From an uncultured Gammaproteobacteria bacterium (GTDB taxonomy: Bacteria > Pseudomonadota > Gammaproteobacteria > CAIUAS01): a stretch of 6,640 bases of DNA. The DNA lies in NCBI GenBank assembly GCA_903897205.1, contig CAIUAS010000184.1, forward strand, positions 1-6,640, in the 5' to 3' direction. The first letter of the stretch is position 1. Every line of letters begins with the position of its first letter. The notes below the pieces were generated by a model. It did not search any database, was not told the DNA's origin, and saw nothing but the letters and a program-made list of their open reading frames with translations. This document shows, piece by piece, positions 1-5,586 of the stretch. A program made the position numbers and the translations under genes.

Positions 1-1
1 G

Positions 2-55
2 GCAGAGAATTTGGGGCGGCCACCTAAAAAATTGAAGCATCTTATCTCGCACTGA
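2..55 (+). CDS. Possible 3' tail of an upstream gene (murC suspected)
   Basis: One frame is open from the left edge for 17 codons and stops at TGA 53-55; the other two + frames stop after 8 and 10 codons. The visible residues read AENLGRPPKKLKHLISH. This would fit the variable basic tail that follows the last conserved motif of MurC (UDP-MurNAc-L-alanine ligase), and murC commonly sits just before murB in related clusters. That identification rests on gene order and a few residues only. A 17-codon open stretch can occur by chance, and the sequence upstream of the window would settle it. Confidence 0.35.
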   Translation, partial: AENLGRPPKKLKHLISH

Positions 56-75
56 GGTTAAAGAGCGATTTCTGC

Positions 76-104
76 TTGTCGTAAATCCTATTGCATATTA
101 TGCT
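76..104 (+). promoter_or_regulatory. Candidate sigma-70-type promoter before murB
   Basis: A -35-like TTGTCG (76-81) and a -10-like TATGCT (99-104) are separated by 17 nt. Each box matches four of six consensus bases. The -10 region overlaps a small interrupted palindrome, GCATA-T-TATGC (93-103), which could be an operator half-site pair or chance. Transcription from here would give a leader of about 30 nt before the murB GTG. Weak evidence; murB may be read only from an upstream promoter. Confidence 0.25.
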
Positions 105-140
105 TTGCGCTAGAATTTTATTTTTACTGCTAAATAAACT

Positions 141-1052
141 GTGTACAATTTTCGTTTCGATCTAACAAAAAAGTTGCAAGGTAAATGGCTAATGGATGTC
201 TCTTTAGCTAATTACACTTCTTGGCGAGTCGGCGGGCCAGCTCAGTTTCTCTATGAACCGGCTGATTTAGCTGAGCTTATTGCCTTTCTGCAGGAATTAC
301 CGATGGATATCCCCTTAACTTGGTTGGGGCTTGGCAGTAATACTTTGGTTAGAGATGGCGGTATTCCAGGGGTAGTTATCATTACGCAAGGTTGTTTAAC
401 AAAAATTGAAGTGTTAGATGAAACTACGGTACGTGCAGAAGCAGGTGTTGCTTGTCCTACGCTTGCGCGTTTTTGTGCAAGACAAGGCTTAGAAGGCTTA
501 GAATTTTTAGCCGGGATTCCGGGTACTGTTGGCGGTGCTCTGGCGATGAATGCGGGTTGTCATGGCGGGGAAACTTGGAATCAAACAATGGCTGTAGAAA
601 CACTCGATCGATTTGGCGTCAGCCATTATCGAACTTCCTCTGAGTATGCAGTTGCTTACCGTAGCGTAATAGGGCAGCCTGGAGAATGGTTTTCCGCTGG
701 CCATTTTCGCTTAACAAAAGGCAATAAAGAGCAATCGTTAGAACGTATCCGAAAATTGTTGGCTCATCGCACGGCTACTCAACCTACGGGGGAACCGAAC
801 TGTGGTTCCGTATTTCGTAACCCGCCCGGTAATTATGCAGCCAGCTTAATCGAAAATTGTGGCTTGAAAGGAAAACGGATAGGCCAGGCCGTCGTTTCAC
901 CAAAGCATGCCAATTTTATTATTAATGAAGGTAATGCCAAGGCAAAAGATATCGAAGCGCTTATACAGTTAATCGTGGATACCGTTAAACAACAGTGCCA
1001 TATTGAATTGCATCGTGAGGTACGTATTCTGGGTGAAATGGGTTCAAACTAA
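141..1052 (+). CDS. murB: UDP-N-acetylenolpyruvoylglucosamine reductase MurB
   Basis: MurB is the cytoplasmic FAD enzyme that uses NADPH to reduce UDP-GlcNAc-enolpyruvate to UDP-MurNAc, the second committed step of peptidoglycan precursor synthesis. The 303-residue protein has the FAD-binding motifs YTSWRVGGPA (25-34), GLGSN (63-67) and GIPGTVGG followed by MNAGCHGGE (125-144). Candidate catalytic residues are R174 in AYRS, S223 in NCGSVFRNP and E293 in HREVRILGE, matching R159, S229 and E325 of the E. coli enzyme. It is shorter than E. coli MurB (about 340) and resembles the short form. The frame has a stop at 135-137, so possible starts are GTG 141, TTG 174 and ATG 192. ATG 192 has a better Shine-Dalgarno (AAGGT, 178-182) but would drop an LQG segment that I recall as conserved in related enzymes, so GTG is preferred. 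The family is certain; the start is not. Confidence 0.95.
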   Translation: MYNFRFDLTKKLQGKWLMDVSLANYTSWRVGGPAQFLYEPADLAELIAFLQELPMDIPLTWLGLGSNTLVRDGGIPGVVIITQGCLTKIEVLDETTVRAEAGVACPTLARFCARQGLEGLEFLAGIPGTVGGALAMNAGCHGGETWNQTMAVETLDRFGVSHYRTSSEYAVAYRSVIGQPGEWFSAGHFRLTKGNKEQSLERIRKLLAHRTATQPTGEPNCGSVFRNPPGNYAASLIENCGLKGKRIGQAVVSPKHANFIINEGNAKAKDIEALIQLIVDTVKQQCHIELHREVRILGEMGSN

Positions 1053-1073
1053 GAAAGTTTTTTGATAGAAAGC

Positions 1074-1102
1074 TGGTCAAAAATAGATAGATAGATTATT
1101 AT
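1074..1102 (+). promoter_or_regulatory. Candidate promoter upstream of ftsQ
   Basis: TGGTCA (1074-1079, four of six consensus bases) and TATTAT (1097-1102, five of six) are separated by exactly 17 nt. The predicted transcription start, near 1109, lies about 23 nt before the ftsQ ATG. The spacer holds a GATA tandem repeat (1082-1097). A second possible pair, TTGATA (1062-1067) and TAGATA (1084-1089), has a poorer -10. Internal promoters within dcw clusters are common, but this one rests on pattern only. Confidence 0.35.
1082..1097 (+). repeat. GATA tandem repeat, mirrored upstream of ftsA
   Basis: The sequence AATAGATAGATAGATT is a run of the 4-nt unit GATA between AA and TT. The reverse-complement form, one unit shorter, lies upstream of ftsA at 2009-2020 (AATCTATCTATT). 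The two share an 11-nt stretch of perfect complementarity. The repeat sits between candidate promoter boxes, 34 nt before ftsQ. It may be a slippage-prone simple repeat with no function. Confidence 0.6.
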
Positions 1103-1131
1103 CCAACTTTTTATTCCTACGGTCGACACCC

Positions 1132-1953
1132 ATGCGTGAAGAAGGGAAAATTTTAGCAGGACAGCAACTTCATAATCGGACAAAAGAATATAGACGTGTA
1201 ACTTCGCATCCCGCTCGCTTGAAAAGGCAGCAGATCGGTGGTCGCTGGTTGCTAAAATTATCTTTTGGTGTCTTGATTCTCTGTGCAACTATCTGGGGTT
1301 GGCAGAAAATAACAAATCCACAAACTTTACCTATTCGAACTGTACAAATCACTGGCCTTTATGCACATGTTGATCACGAATTCTTGCGGCAATTAATACT
1401 GCCTTATGTGGATAAGGGATTTTTATGGATCGATGCTTCCGCGCTGCAAGATAGTCTGCAGCAATTGCCTTGGATTTATACTGCCTCAGTAAAACGAGAG
1501 TGGCCGAATAAATTGACAATAAGCTTAACCGAACAAAAACCGGTTGCTCGCATGGGGACTAATGTTTTAATTAATGCGCAAGGTGACACTTTTGAAGTTG
1601 AGCAAGCTACAATACCTGCCGGATTGGCGGTATTTGTTAGTTCTGAAACAGGCCAGCAGAAATTAATATTGCAAAATTATCAAGCTATGAACGCTGTATT
1701 GGCGCCAATTGCCGTAAAAATAGCTGCAATTTCATTGGATGCAAGACAGTCTTGGTCTTTACAATTAGATAATGGAATCATGGTTATTCTTGGTAAAATT
1801 GATCCATTGCTGCGTTTGCAACGGTTTGTCCATCTTTACCCACAAATCGCTGGAACAAATCCAGCGGCTATTAATAGCATTGATTTACGTTATACCAGCG
1901 GCGTCGCAGTTCGCTTTAAAAATCAGGCTAAAACAGAAGTAAATCGGGATTAG
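1132..1953 (+). CDS. ftsQ: Cell division protein FtsQ
   Basis: FtsQ is a bitopic inner-membrane divisome protein that binds FtsB/FtsL and links early division proteins to the septal peptidoglycan machinery. The 273-residue product (E. coli 276) has a basic cytoplasmic N-terminus (1-39), one membrane segment at about 40-57 (LLKLSFGVLILCATIWGW), a POTRA-like domain at about 66-135 (starting IRTVQITG and including LPWIYTASVKREWPNKLTI), and a periplasmic FtsQ domain with EQKPVAR, INAQGDTF and IDLRYTSGVAVRFK. The ATG at 1132 is the only ATG, GTG or TTG after the in-frame stop at 1084-1086 that keeps the full N-terminus. No convincing Shine-Dalgarno precedes it. It begins 79 nt after murB, with no ddl gene between, and is followed 85 nt later by ftsA. 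Confidence 0.93.
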   Translation: MREEGKILAGQQLHNRTKEYRRVTSHPARLKRQQIGGRWLLKLSFGVLILCATIWGWQKITNPQTLPIRTVQITGLYAHVDHEFLRQLILPYVDKGFLWIDASALQDSLQQLPWIYTASVKREWPNKLTISLTEQKPVARMGTNVLINAQGDTFEVEQATIPAGLAVFVSSETGQQKLILQNYQAMNAVLAPIAVKIAAISLDARQSWSLQLDNGIMVILGKIDPLLRLQRFVHLYPQIAGTNPAAINSIDLRYTSGVAVRFKNQAKTEVNRD

Positions 1954-1984
1954 TTGATTAAGTCAATTGCTAATCATGCATAAT
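1954..1984 (+). promoter_or_regulatory. Candidate promoter with inverted repeat before ftsA
   Basis: TTGATT (1954-1959) directly follows the ftsQ stop, and CATAAT (1979-1984) lies 19 nt further on, which is long for a sigma-70 spacer. A perfect inverted repeat, TGATTA (1955-1960) and TAATCA (1971-1976), with a 10-nt gap overlaps the -35 box and spacer. It could be an operator or a weak hairpin. It is too AT-rich and lacks the U-run needed for a good terminator. Low confidence. Confidence 0.25.
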
Positions 1985-2008
1985 TCAGTAAGGAGTGATA
2001 GGTAAATA

Positions 2009-2031
2009 AATCTATCTATTCCAAATAGAGG
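2009..2031 (+). promoter_or_regulatory. ftsA ribosome binding site within a small hairpin
   Basis: AGAGG (2027-2031) lies 7 nt before the ftsA ATG and is its likely Shine-Dalgarno. Its first three bases close a perfect 6-bp stem, TCTATT (2015-2020) with AATAGA (2024-2029), over the 3-nt loop CCA. The left arm belongs to the inverted GATA repeat (2009-2020). The hairpin is AU-rich and probably marginal in stability. The binding site itself is well supported; a regulatory role for the hairpin is inference. Confidence 0.5.
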
Positions 2032-2038
2032 CAGAAAT

Positions 2039-3274
2039 ATGGCGGCAAAAAAACCGGTTAAAAATTTAATCGTTGGGTTAGATATTGGTACCTCCAAAGT
2101 GAGTGCTTTAGTAGGTGAGATAAACGCTCAAGGAGAGATTGAGATTGTTGGTATCGGCACTTACCCTTCCAAAGGGTTAAAGCGAGGCGTGGTGGTTAAT
2201 ATTGAGGCCACGGTTGAATCTATTCAGCGCGCCGTTGAAGAAGCCGAGTTGATGGCGGGTTGTGAAATTCGTTCTGTTTATACAAGCGTAGCAGGCAATC
2301 ACATTCGTAGTTTAAACTCACATGGCATCGTTGCTATTCAAAATCAAGAAGTAGGTCAAGCGGATGTGGATAGAGTGATTGATGCCGCTCGTGCGGTTGC
2401 TATCCCCGCCGATCAGAAAATCTTACATATTTTACCGCAAGAATTTATTATTGATAATCAAGACGGTATTCGTGAACCGATTGGTATGTCGGGTGTACGG
2501 TTAGAAGCAAAAGTACACATGGTAACCGGCGCGGTGAGTGCTGCTCAGAATATTGTTAAATGTGTGCAACGTTGTGGTCTAGAAGTTACTGATATTATCT
2601 TAGAACAATTAGCCTCTAGCTATGCCGTATTAACTGATGACGAGAAAGAATTAGGGGTTTGCTTAGTAGATATTGGTGGTGGTACTACCGATATTGCTAT
2701 TTTTACTGAAGGTGCTATTCGCCATACTTCTGTCATTCCTATTGCAGGCGATCAAGTGACGAATGATATTGCGGTAGCGTTGCGCACGCCAACGCAATCA
2801 GCGGAAGAAATTAAGTTAAACCACGCTTGTGCTCTTACCAGCCTGGCAGAAACCGATGAATCGATTGAGGTGCCTAGCGTAGGTGAACGCCCACGGCGTA
2901 CTATTACTAAAAAAGCGCTGGCTGAGGTAGTAGAATCGCGCTATGAAGAATTATTTAGGTTAGTATTAGCGGAATTACGCCGCAGCGGGTTCGAAGATTT
3001 AATCGCAGCGGGTATAGTACTGACAGGCGGCGCTGCTAATGTAACAGGATGTTTAGATTTGGCGGAATTGACCTTCAAAATGCCGGTAAGATTGGGTGTG
3101 CCAATGGTTGATGGTTTGCCAGAAAGGGTGAATAACGCAATGTATGCAACGGGGGTTGGCTTGTTGTTGTATGGAAACCAGCAGTTCGATCGTCGTTATG
3201 AATCGATAATAGCGGGTAATGGTATTAAGGGAATGTTTGGTAAGATGCGTAGTTGGTTCCAAACCAATTTCTAA
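2039..3274 (+). CDS. ftsA: Cell division protein FtsA
   Basis: FtsA is the actin-like ATP-binding protein that tethers FtsZ filaments to the inner membrane and recruits later divisome proteins. The 411-residue product (E. coli 420) shows the actin-fold signatures in order: phosphate-1 DIGTSK (15-20), the 1C domain at about 84-162, phosphate-2 DIGGGTTD (211-218), PTQSAEEIK (251-259) and the adenosine motif TGGAANVTG (329-337). The C-terminus (about 396-411, KGMFGKMRSWFQTNF) is the expected amphipathic membrane-targeting helix. The ATG at 2039 gives an N-terminus matching E. coli FtsA and has AGAGG 7 nt upstream. It lies between ftsQ and ftsZ with leaders of 85 and 79 nt. Nothing in the protein looks unusual. 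Confidence 0.97.
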   Translation: MAAKKPVKNLIVGLDIGTSKVSALVGEINAQGEIEIVGIGTYPSKGLKRGVVVNIEATVESIQRAVEEAELMAGCEIRSVYTSVAGNHIRSLNSHGIVAIQNQEVGQADVDRVIDAARAVAIPADQKILHILPQEFIIDNQDGIREPIGMSGVRLEAKVHMVTGAVSAAQNIVKCVQRCGLEVTDIILEQLASSYAVLTDDEKELGVCLVDIGGGTTDIAIFTEGAIRHTSVIPIAGDQVTNDIAVALRTPTQSAEEIKLNHACALTSLAETDESIEVPSVGERPRRTITKKALAEVVESRYEELFRLVLAELRRSGFEDLIAAGIVLTGGAANVTGCLDLAELTFKMPVRLGVPMVDGLPERVNNAMYATGVGLLLYGNQQFDRRYESIIAGNGIKGMFGKMRSWFQTNF

Positions 3275-3322
3275 TAAAAGAAAGATTTATTTTTAAAATT
3301 GCAAAATTTCAGCGGATAAAGA

Positions 3323-3349
3323 TCACCTTAATAGAGGTGGGGAGAAGGT
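3323..3349 (+). promoter_or_regulatory. ftsZ ribosome binding site with adjacent anti-SD-like hairpin
   Basis: The purine-rich segment GGGGAGAAGG (3339-3348) before the ftsZ ATG offers two Shine-Dalgarno options: GGAG (3341-3344, 9-nt spacing) or AAGG (3345-3348, 5-nt spacing). Just upstream, CACCT (3324-3328) pairs perfectly with AGGTG (3335-3339) over a 6-nt loop, with a possible extra U-G pair (3323/3340). ACCTT (3325-3329) could instead pair with AAGGT (3345-3349) and cover the binding site. The binding site is firm; control by the fold is inference. Confidence 0.5.
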
Positions 3350-3353
3350 AATA

Positions 3354-4514
3354 ATGTTTGAATTAATCGATAACCATTCACAAAGTGCGGTGATTAAAGT
3401 CATCGGTGTTGGTGGTGGCGGTGGTAATGCTGTTGAACACATGTTAACCGAGAATATAGAAGGCGTTGATTTTATTTGTGCAAATACAGACGCACAAGCA
3501 TTAAAAAATTCACGCGCTAAAGCGATCATTCAATTAGGTGAAGAAATCACAAAAGGATTAGGTGCAGGCGCTAATCCAGAAGTAGGCAGGCAATCAGCAG
3601 AAGCTGATCGCGATAAGATTCGTAGTGCCTTAGAAGGCGCTGATATGGTTTTCATTACGGCAGGCATGGGAGGCGGAACCGGCACAGGCGCTGCACCTGT
3701 CGTTGCTGAAATCGCCAAACAACTGGGCATTTTAACAGTGGCTGTTGTTACTAAACCGTTTGTTTTTGAAGGGAAAAAGCGCTTACTTATTGCCGATGAA
3801 GGGACGAAACGCCTCGCCCAACAAGTTGATTCGCTCATTACAATCCCTAATAACAAATTATTGAGTGTATTAGGAAAAAATCTTAGTTTATTAGATGCTT
3901 TCAAAGCAGTTAATAATGTTTTATTAGGCGCCGTTCAAGGCATAGCAGAACTTATTACACGCCCTGGTTTGATTAACGTTGACTTTGCAGACGTGCGCAC
4001 CGTTATGTCAGAAATGGGTATGGCTATGATGGGAACAGGAACCGCGTCTGGCGAAGATCGCGCACGTTGCGCTGCACAAGCGGCTATCTCTAGCCCCTTA
4101 TTAGATGATATCAATCTGGCTGGCGCACATGGGGTGCTTGTTAATATTACAGCGGGTTTAGATCTTTCTATTGGTGAGTTTGAAGAAGTGGGTGAGGTGA
4201 TTAAAGAGTTTACTTCTGAAACTGCTACTGTTGTAGTGGGTACCGTCATTGATCCTGAAATGTCTAATGAATTGCGTGTTACGATAGTCGTTACTGGCTT
4301 AGGCAGAGTCGCTGAAGAAACCACTGCCGCTGCCAAAGTAGTTGAAAATACTCGAATGGATGGTACTTTGGATTACCATCAATTAGAAAGACCGGCGGTA
4401 TTACGCAGACAGGGTATGGTATCAAAACCAGCTGTCAGTGAATCATCTTCTGCAACGGATATGGATTATTTAGATATTCCTGCGTTTTTACGTCGCCAAG
4501 AAGAGGTTTCTTAA
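3354..4514 (+). CDS. ftsZ: Cell division protein FtsZ
   Basis: FtsZ is the tubulin-like GTPase that polymerises at midcell into the Z ring. The 386-residue product (E. coli 383) starts MFELID like its gamma-proteobacterial relatives, followed by GVGGGGGNAVEHM (18-30), the tubulin signature GGGTGTG (106-112) and the catalytic T7 loop NVDFADVR (208-215, with D210 and D213 matching E. coli D209 and D212). The globular core ends near 317. A linker of about 50 residues follows, then the C-terminal peptide DYLDIPAFLRRQ (371-382), which binds FtsA and other tethers. The linker contains RPAVLRRQ (346-353), which resembles the terminal peptide. The ATG at 3354 has a strong purine-rich binding site. 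lpxC follows after 2 nt. Long open frames on the opposite strand (3530-3904 and 3935-4336) are coding shadows. Confidence 0.98.
   Translation: MFELIDNHSQSAVIKVIGVGGGGGNAVEHMLTENIEGVDFICANTDAQALKNSRAKAIIQLGEEITKGLGAGANPEVGRQSAEADRDKIRSALEGADMVFITAGMGGGTGTGAAPVVAEIAKQLGILTVAVVTKPFVFEGKKRLLIADEGTKRLAQQVDSLITIPNNKLLSVLGKNLSLLDAFKAVNNVLLGAVQGIAELITRPGLINVDFADVRTVMSEMGMAMMGTGTASGEDRARCAAQAAISSPLLDDINLAGAHGVLVNITAGLDLSIGEFEEVGEVIKEFTSETATVVVGTVIDPEMSNELRVTIVVTGLGRVAEETTAAAKVVENTRMDGTLDYHQLERPAVLRRQGMVSKPAVSESSSATDMDYLDIPAFLRRQEEVS
4502..4506 (+). promoter_or_regulatory. lpxC ribosome binding site inside the ftsZ 3' end
   Basis: AGAGG lies in the last codons of ftsZ, 10 nt before the lpxC ATG. With a gap of only 2 nt between the ftsZ TAA and the lpxC ATG, ribosomes ending ftsZ could reinitiate on lpxC. 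This site supports the ATG at 4517 as the real lpxC start, and so the N-terminal extension. Confidence 0.55.
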
Positions 4515-4516
4515 TT

Positions 4517-5497
4517 ATGTCAAATGAACCAATAGCTACTCAAGCAACTAATATTATTAAGTTAAAACATGCACGAGCTTTACGCCAACGCACTTTGAAG
4601 AATGTCATTAAAGCAACAGGCATTACTTTGCATGGTGGAGAAACCGCTATATTAACTCTGCGACCAGCGCCCGTTGATACAGGCATTATTTTTCGCCGAA
4701 TTGACCTTAATCCTGTCGTGGAAATTCCTGCGCATGCAGAAAATGTAGGCGATACCACTCTGCAGACAACCTTAATAAGTAATGGTGCTCGAATAGCAAC
4801 GGTTGAGCATTTGTTATCAGCAATGGCCGGTTTGGGTATAGATAATGCTTATATTGATGTGACTGCTTCTGAAGTCCCTATCATGGATGGCAGTGCAGGG
4901 CCTTTTGTTTTTTTAATTCAATCGGCAGGCATAGAAGAACAAGACGCACCTAAAAAATTCATCCGTATAAAACGTAAGGTTATTGTTGAGAATGGCGACA
5001 AATGGGCGTGTTTTGAACCTTTTGATGGTTTTAAAGTATCGTTCACCATTGATTTTAATCACCCCCTTTTTAAAGAACGTACGCAAACGGCGAGCCTAGA
5101 TTTTTCTAGCACTTCTTATGTTAAGGAAGTTAGCCGTGCCCGTACATTTGGCTTTTTACCAGAGTACGAAAAGTTGCGTGATATGAAGCTTGCTTTAGGC
5201 GGTAGTTTAGATAACGCAGTGGTTGTTGATGATTTTCGCGTTTTAAATGAAGACGGCTTACGCTATGAAGATGAATTTGTTAAGCACAAAATATTAGATG
5301 CTATTGGTGATTTATACCTCCTAGGCTCAAGTTTAATTGGCTTATTTAATGGCTATAAATCAGGGCACGCATTAAATAACACGCTAATTCGCACTTTGCT
5401 CGCGGATAGTGAAGCATGGGAATATGTTACTTTTGAAGATGCCGCCAAGGCGCCTGTTTCTTATCGTCGTGCAGCATTTTTACCCGAAGCGGCATAA
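4517..5497 (+). CDS. lpxC: UDP-3-O-acyl-N-acetylglucosamine deacetylase LpxC
   Basis: LpxC is the cytoplasmic zinc enzyme that removes the N-acetyl group from UDP-3-O-acyl-GlcNAc, the first committed step of lipid A synthesis. Relative to the 305-residue E. coli enzyme the active-site residues are shifted by exactly 19: E97 and H98 in TVEHL, H257 and D261 in HKILD, and H284 in SGHALNN, matching E78, H79, H238, D242 and H265. LHGGE, IMDGSAGPF, SRARTFGF and NEDGLR are also intact. The offset reflects an extension of 19 residues before the conserved QRTLK segment. No alternative in-frame ATG, GTG or TTG start lies between 4517 and that segment. The protein ends in non-polar residues (PEAA); in E. 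coli the C-terminal end is the FtsH degradation signal, so similar turnover is possible but unproven here. It is the last gene of the + strand run. Confidence 0.97.
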   Translation: MSNEPIATQATNIIKLKHARALRQRTLKNVIKATGITLHGGETAILTLRPAPVDTGIIFRRIDLNPVVEIPAHAENVGDTTLQTTLISNGARIATVEHLLSAMAGLGIDNAYIDVTASEVPIMDGSAGPFVFLIQSAGIEEQDAPKKFIRIKRKVIVENGDKWACFEPFDGFKVSFTIDFNHPLFKERTQTASLDFSSTSYVKEVSRARTFGFLPEYEKLRDMKLALGGSLDNAVVVDDFRVLNEDGLRYEDEFVKHKILDAIGDLYLLGSSLIGLFNGYKSGHALNNTLIRTLLADSEAWEYVTFEDAAKAPVSYRRAAFLPEAA

Positions 5498-5518
5498 TTT
5501 TTCTCATCTGAATAGAAC

Positions 5519-5584
5519 TAGCCACTGCTTATGAATAGCGAAGCTATCAGTGGCTATCTAAACCTAATATTTCACTGATAAGCT
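5519..5584. terminator. Overlapping inverted repeats between convergent genes; possible two-way terminator
   Basis: Between the stops of lpxC and dciA, TAGCCACTG (5519-5527) and CAGTGGCTA (5548-5556) form a perfect 9-bp stem. It encloses an inner hairpin, ATAGC-GAA-GCTAT (5535-5547), with a 7-nt bulge. A competing stem pairs TATCAGTG (5545-5552) with CACTGATA (5573-5580), extended by AGC/GCT across one bulged A. The position between converging genes suits a terminator for both. Neither strand has a strong U-run after the stems, so classical intrinsic termination is not clearly supported. Confidence 0.4.
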
Positions 5585-5586
5585 TA

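Noticed and set aside
452..704. Short open frames in both directions inside murB
   Set aside because: They overlap the conserved FAD-binding region of murB in other frames and show no protein-family features.
1043..1064. A/U-rich hairpin at the murB stop followed by six T residues, possible terminator
   Set aside because: The stem (CAAACT with AGTTTTTTG) is nearly all A-T and uses the T run as its own arm, so it should be too weak to terminate.
1049..1288. Minus-strand open frame over the ftsQ start
   Set aside because: Antisense to the ftsQ N-terminal coding region, no binding site and no recognisable family.
3296..3309. AAATT-GCAA-AATTT mini-hairpin with a GNRA loop after ftsA
   Set aside because: Five A-T pairs only, in a very AT-rich stretch; expected by chance.
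3530..3904. 124-codon open frame on the minus strand within ftsZ
   Set aside because: It lies wholly antisense to a highly conserved gene, has low-complexity Ser/Pro/Ala-rich composition typical of a shadow frame, and matches no family I know.
3935..4336. 133-codon open frame on the minus strand within ftsZ
   Set aside because: Also a Ser/Thr/Pro-rich antisense shadow of the conserved FtsZ core, with no family resemblance.
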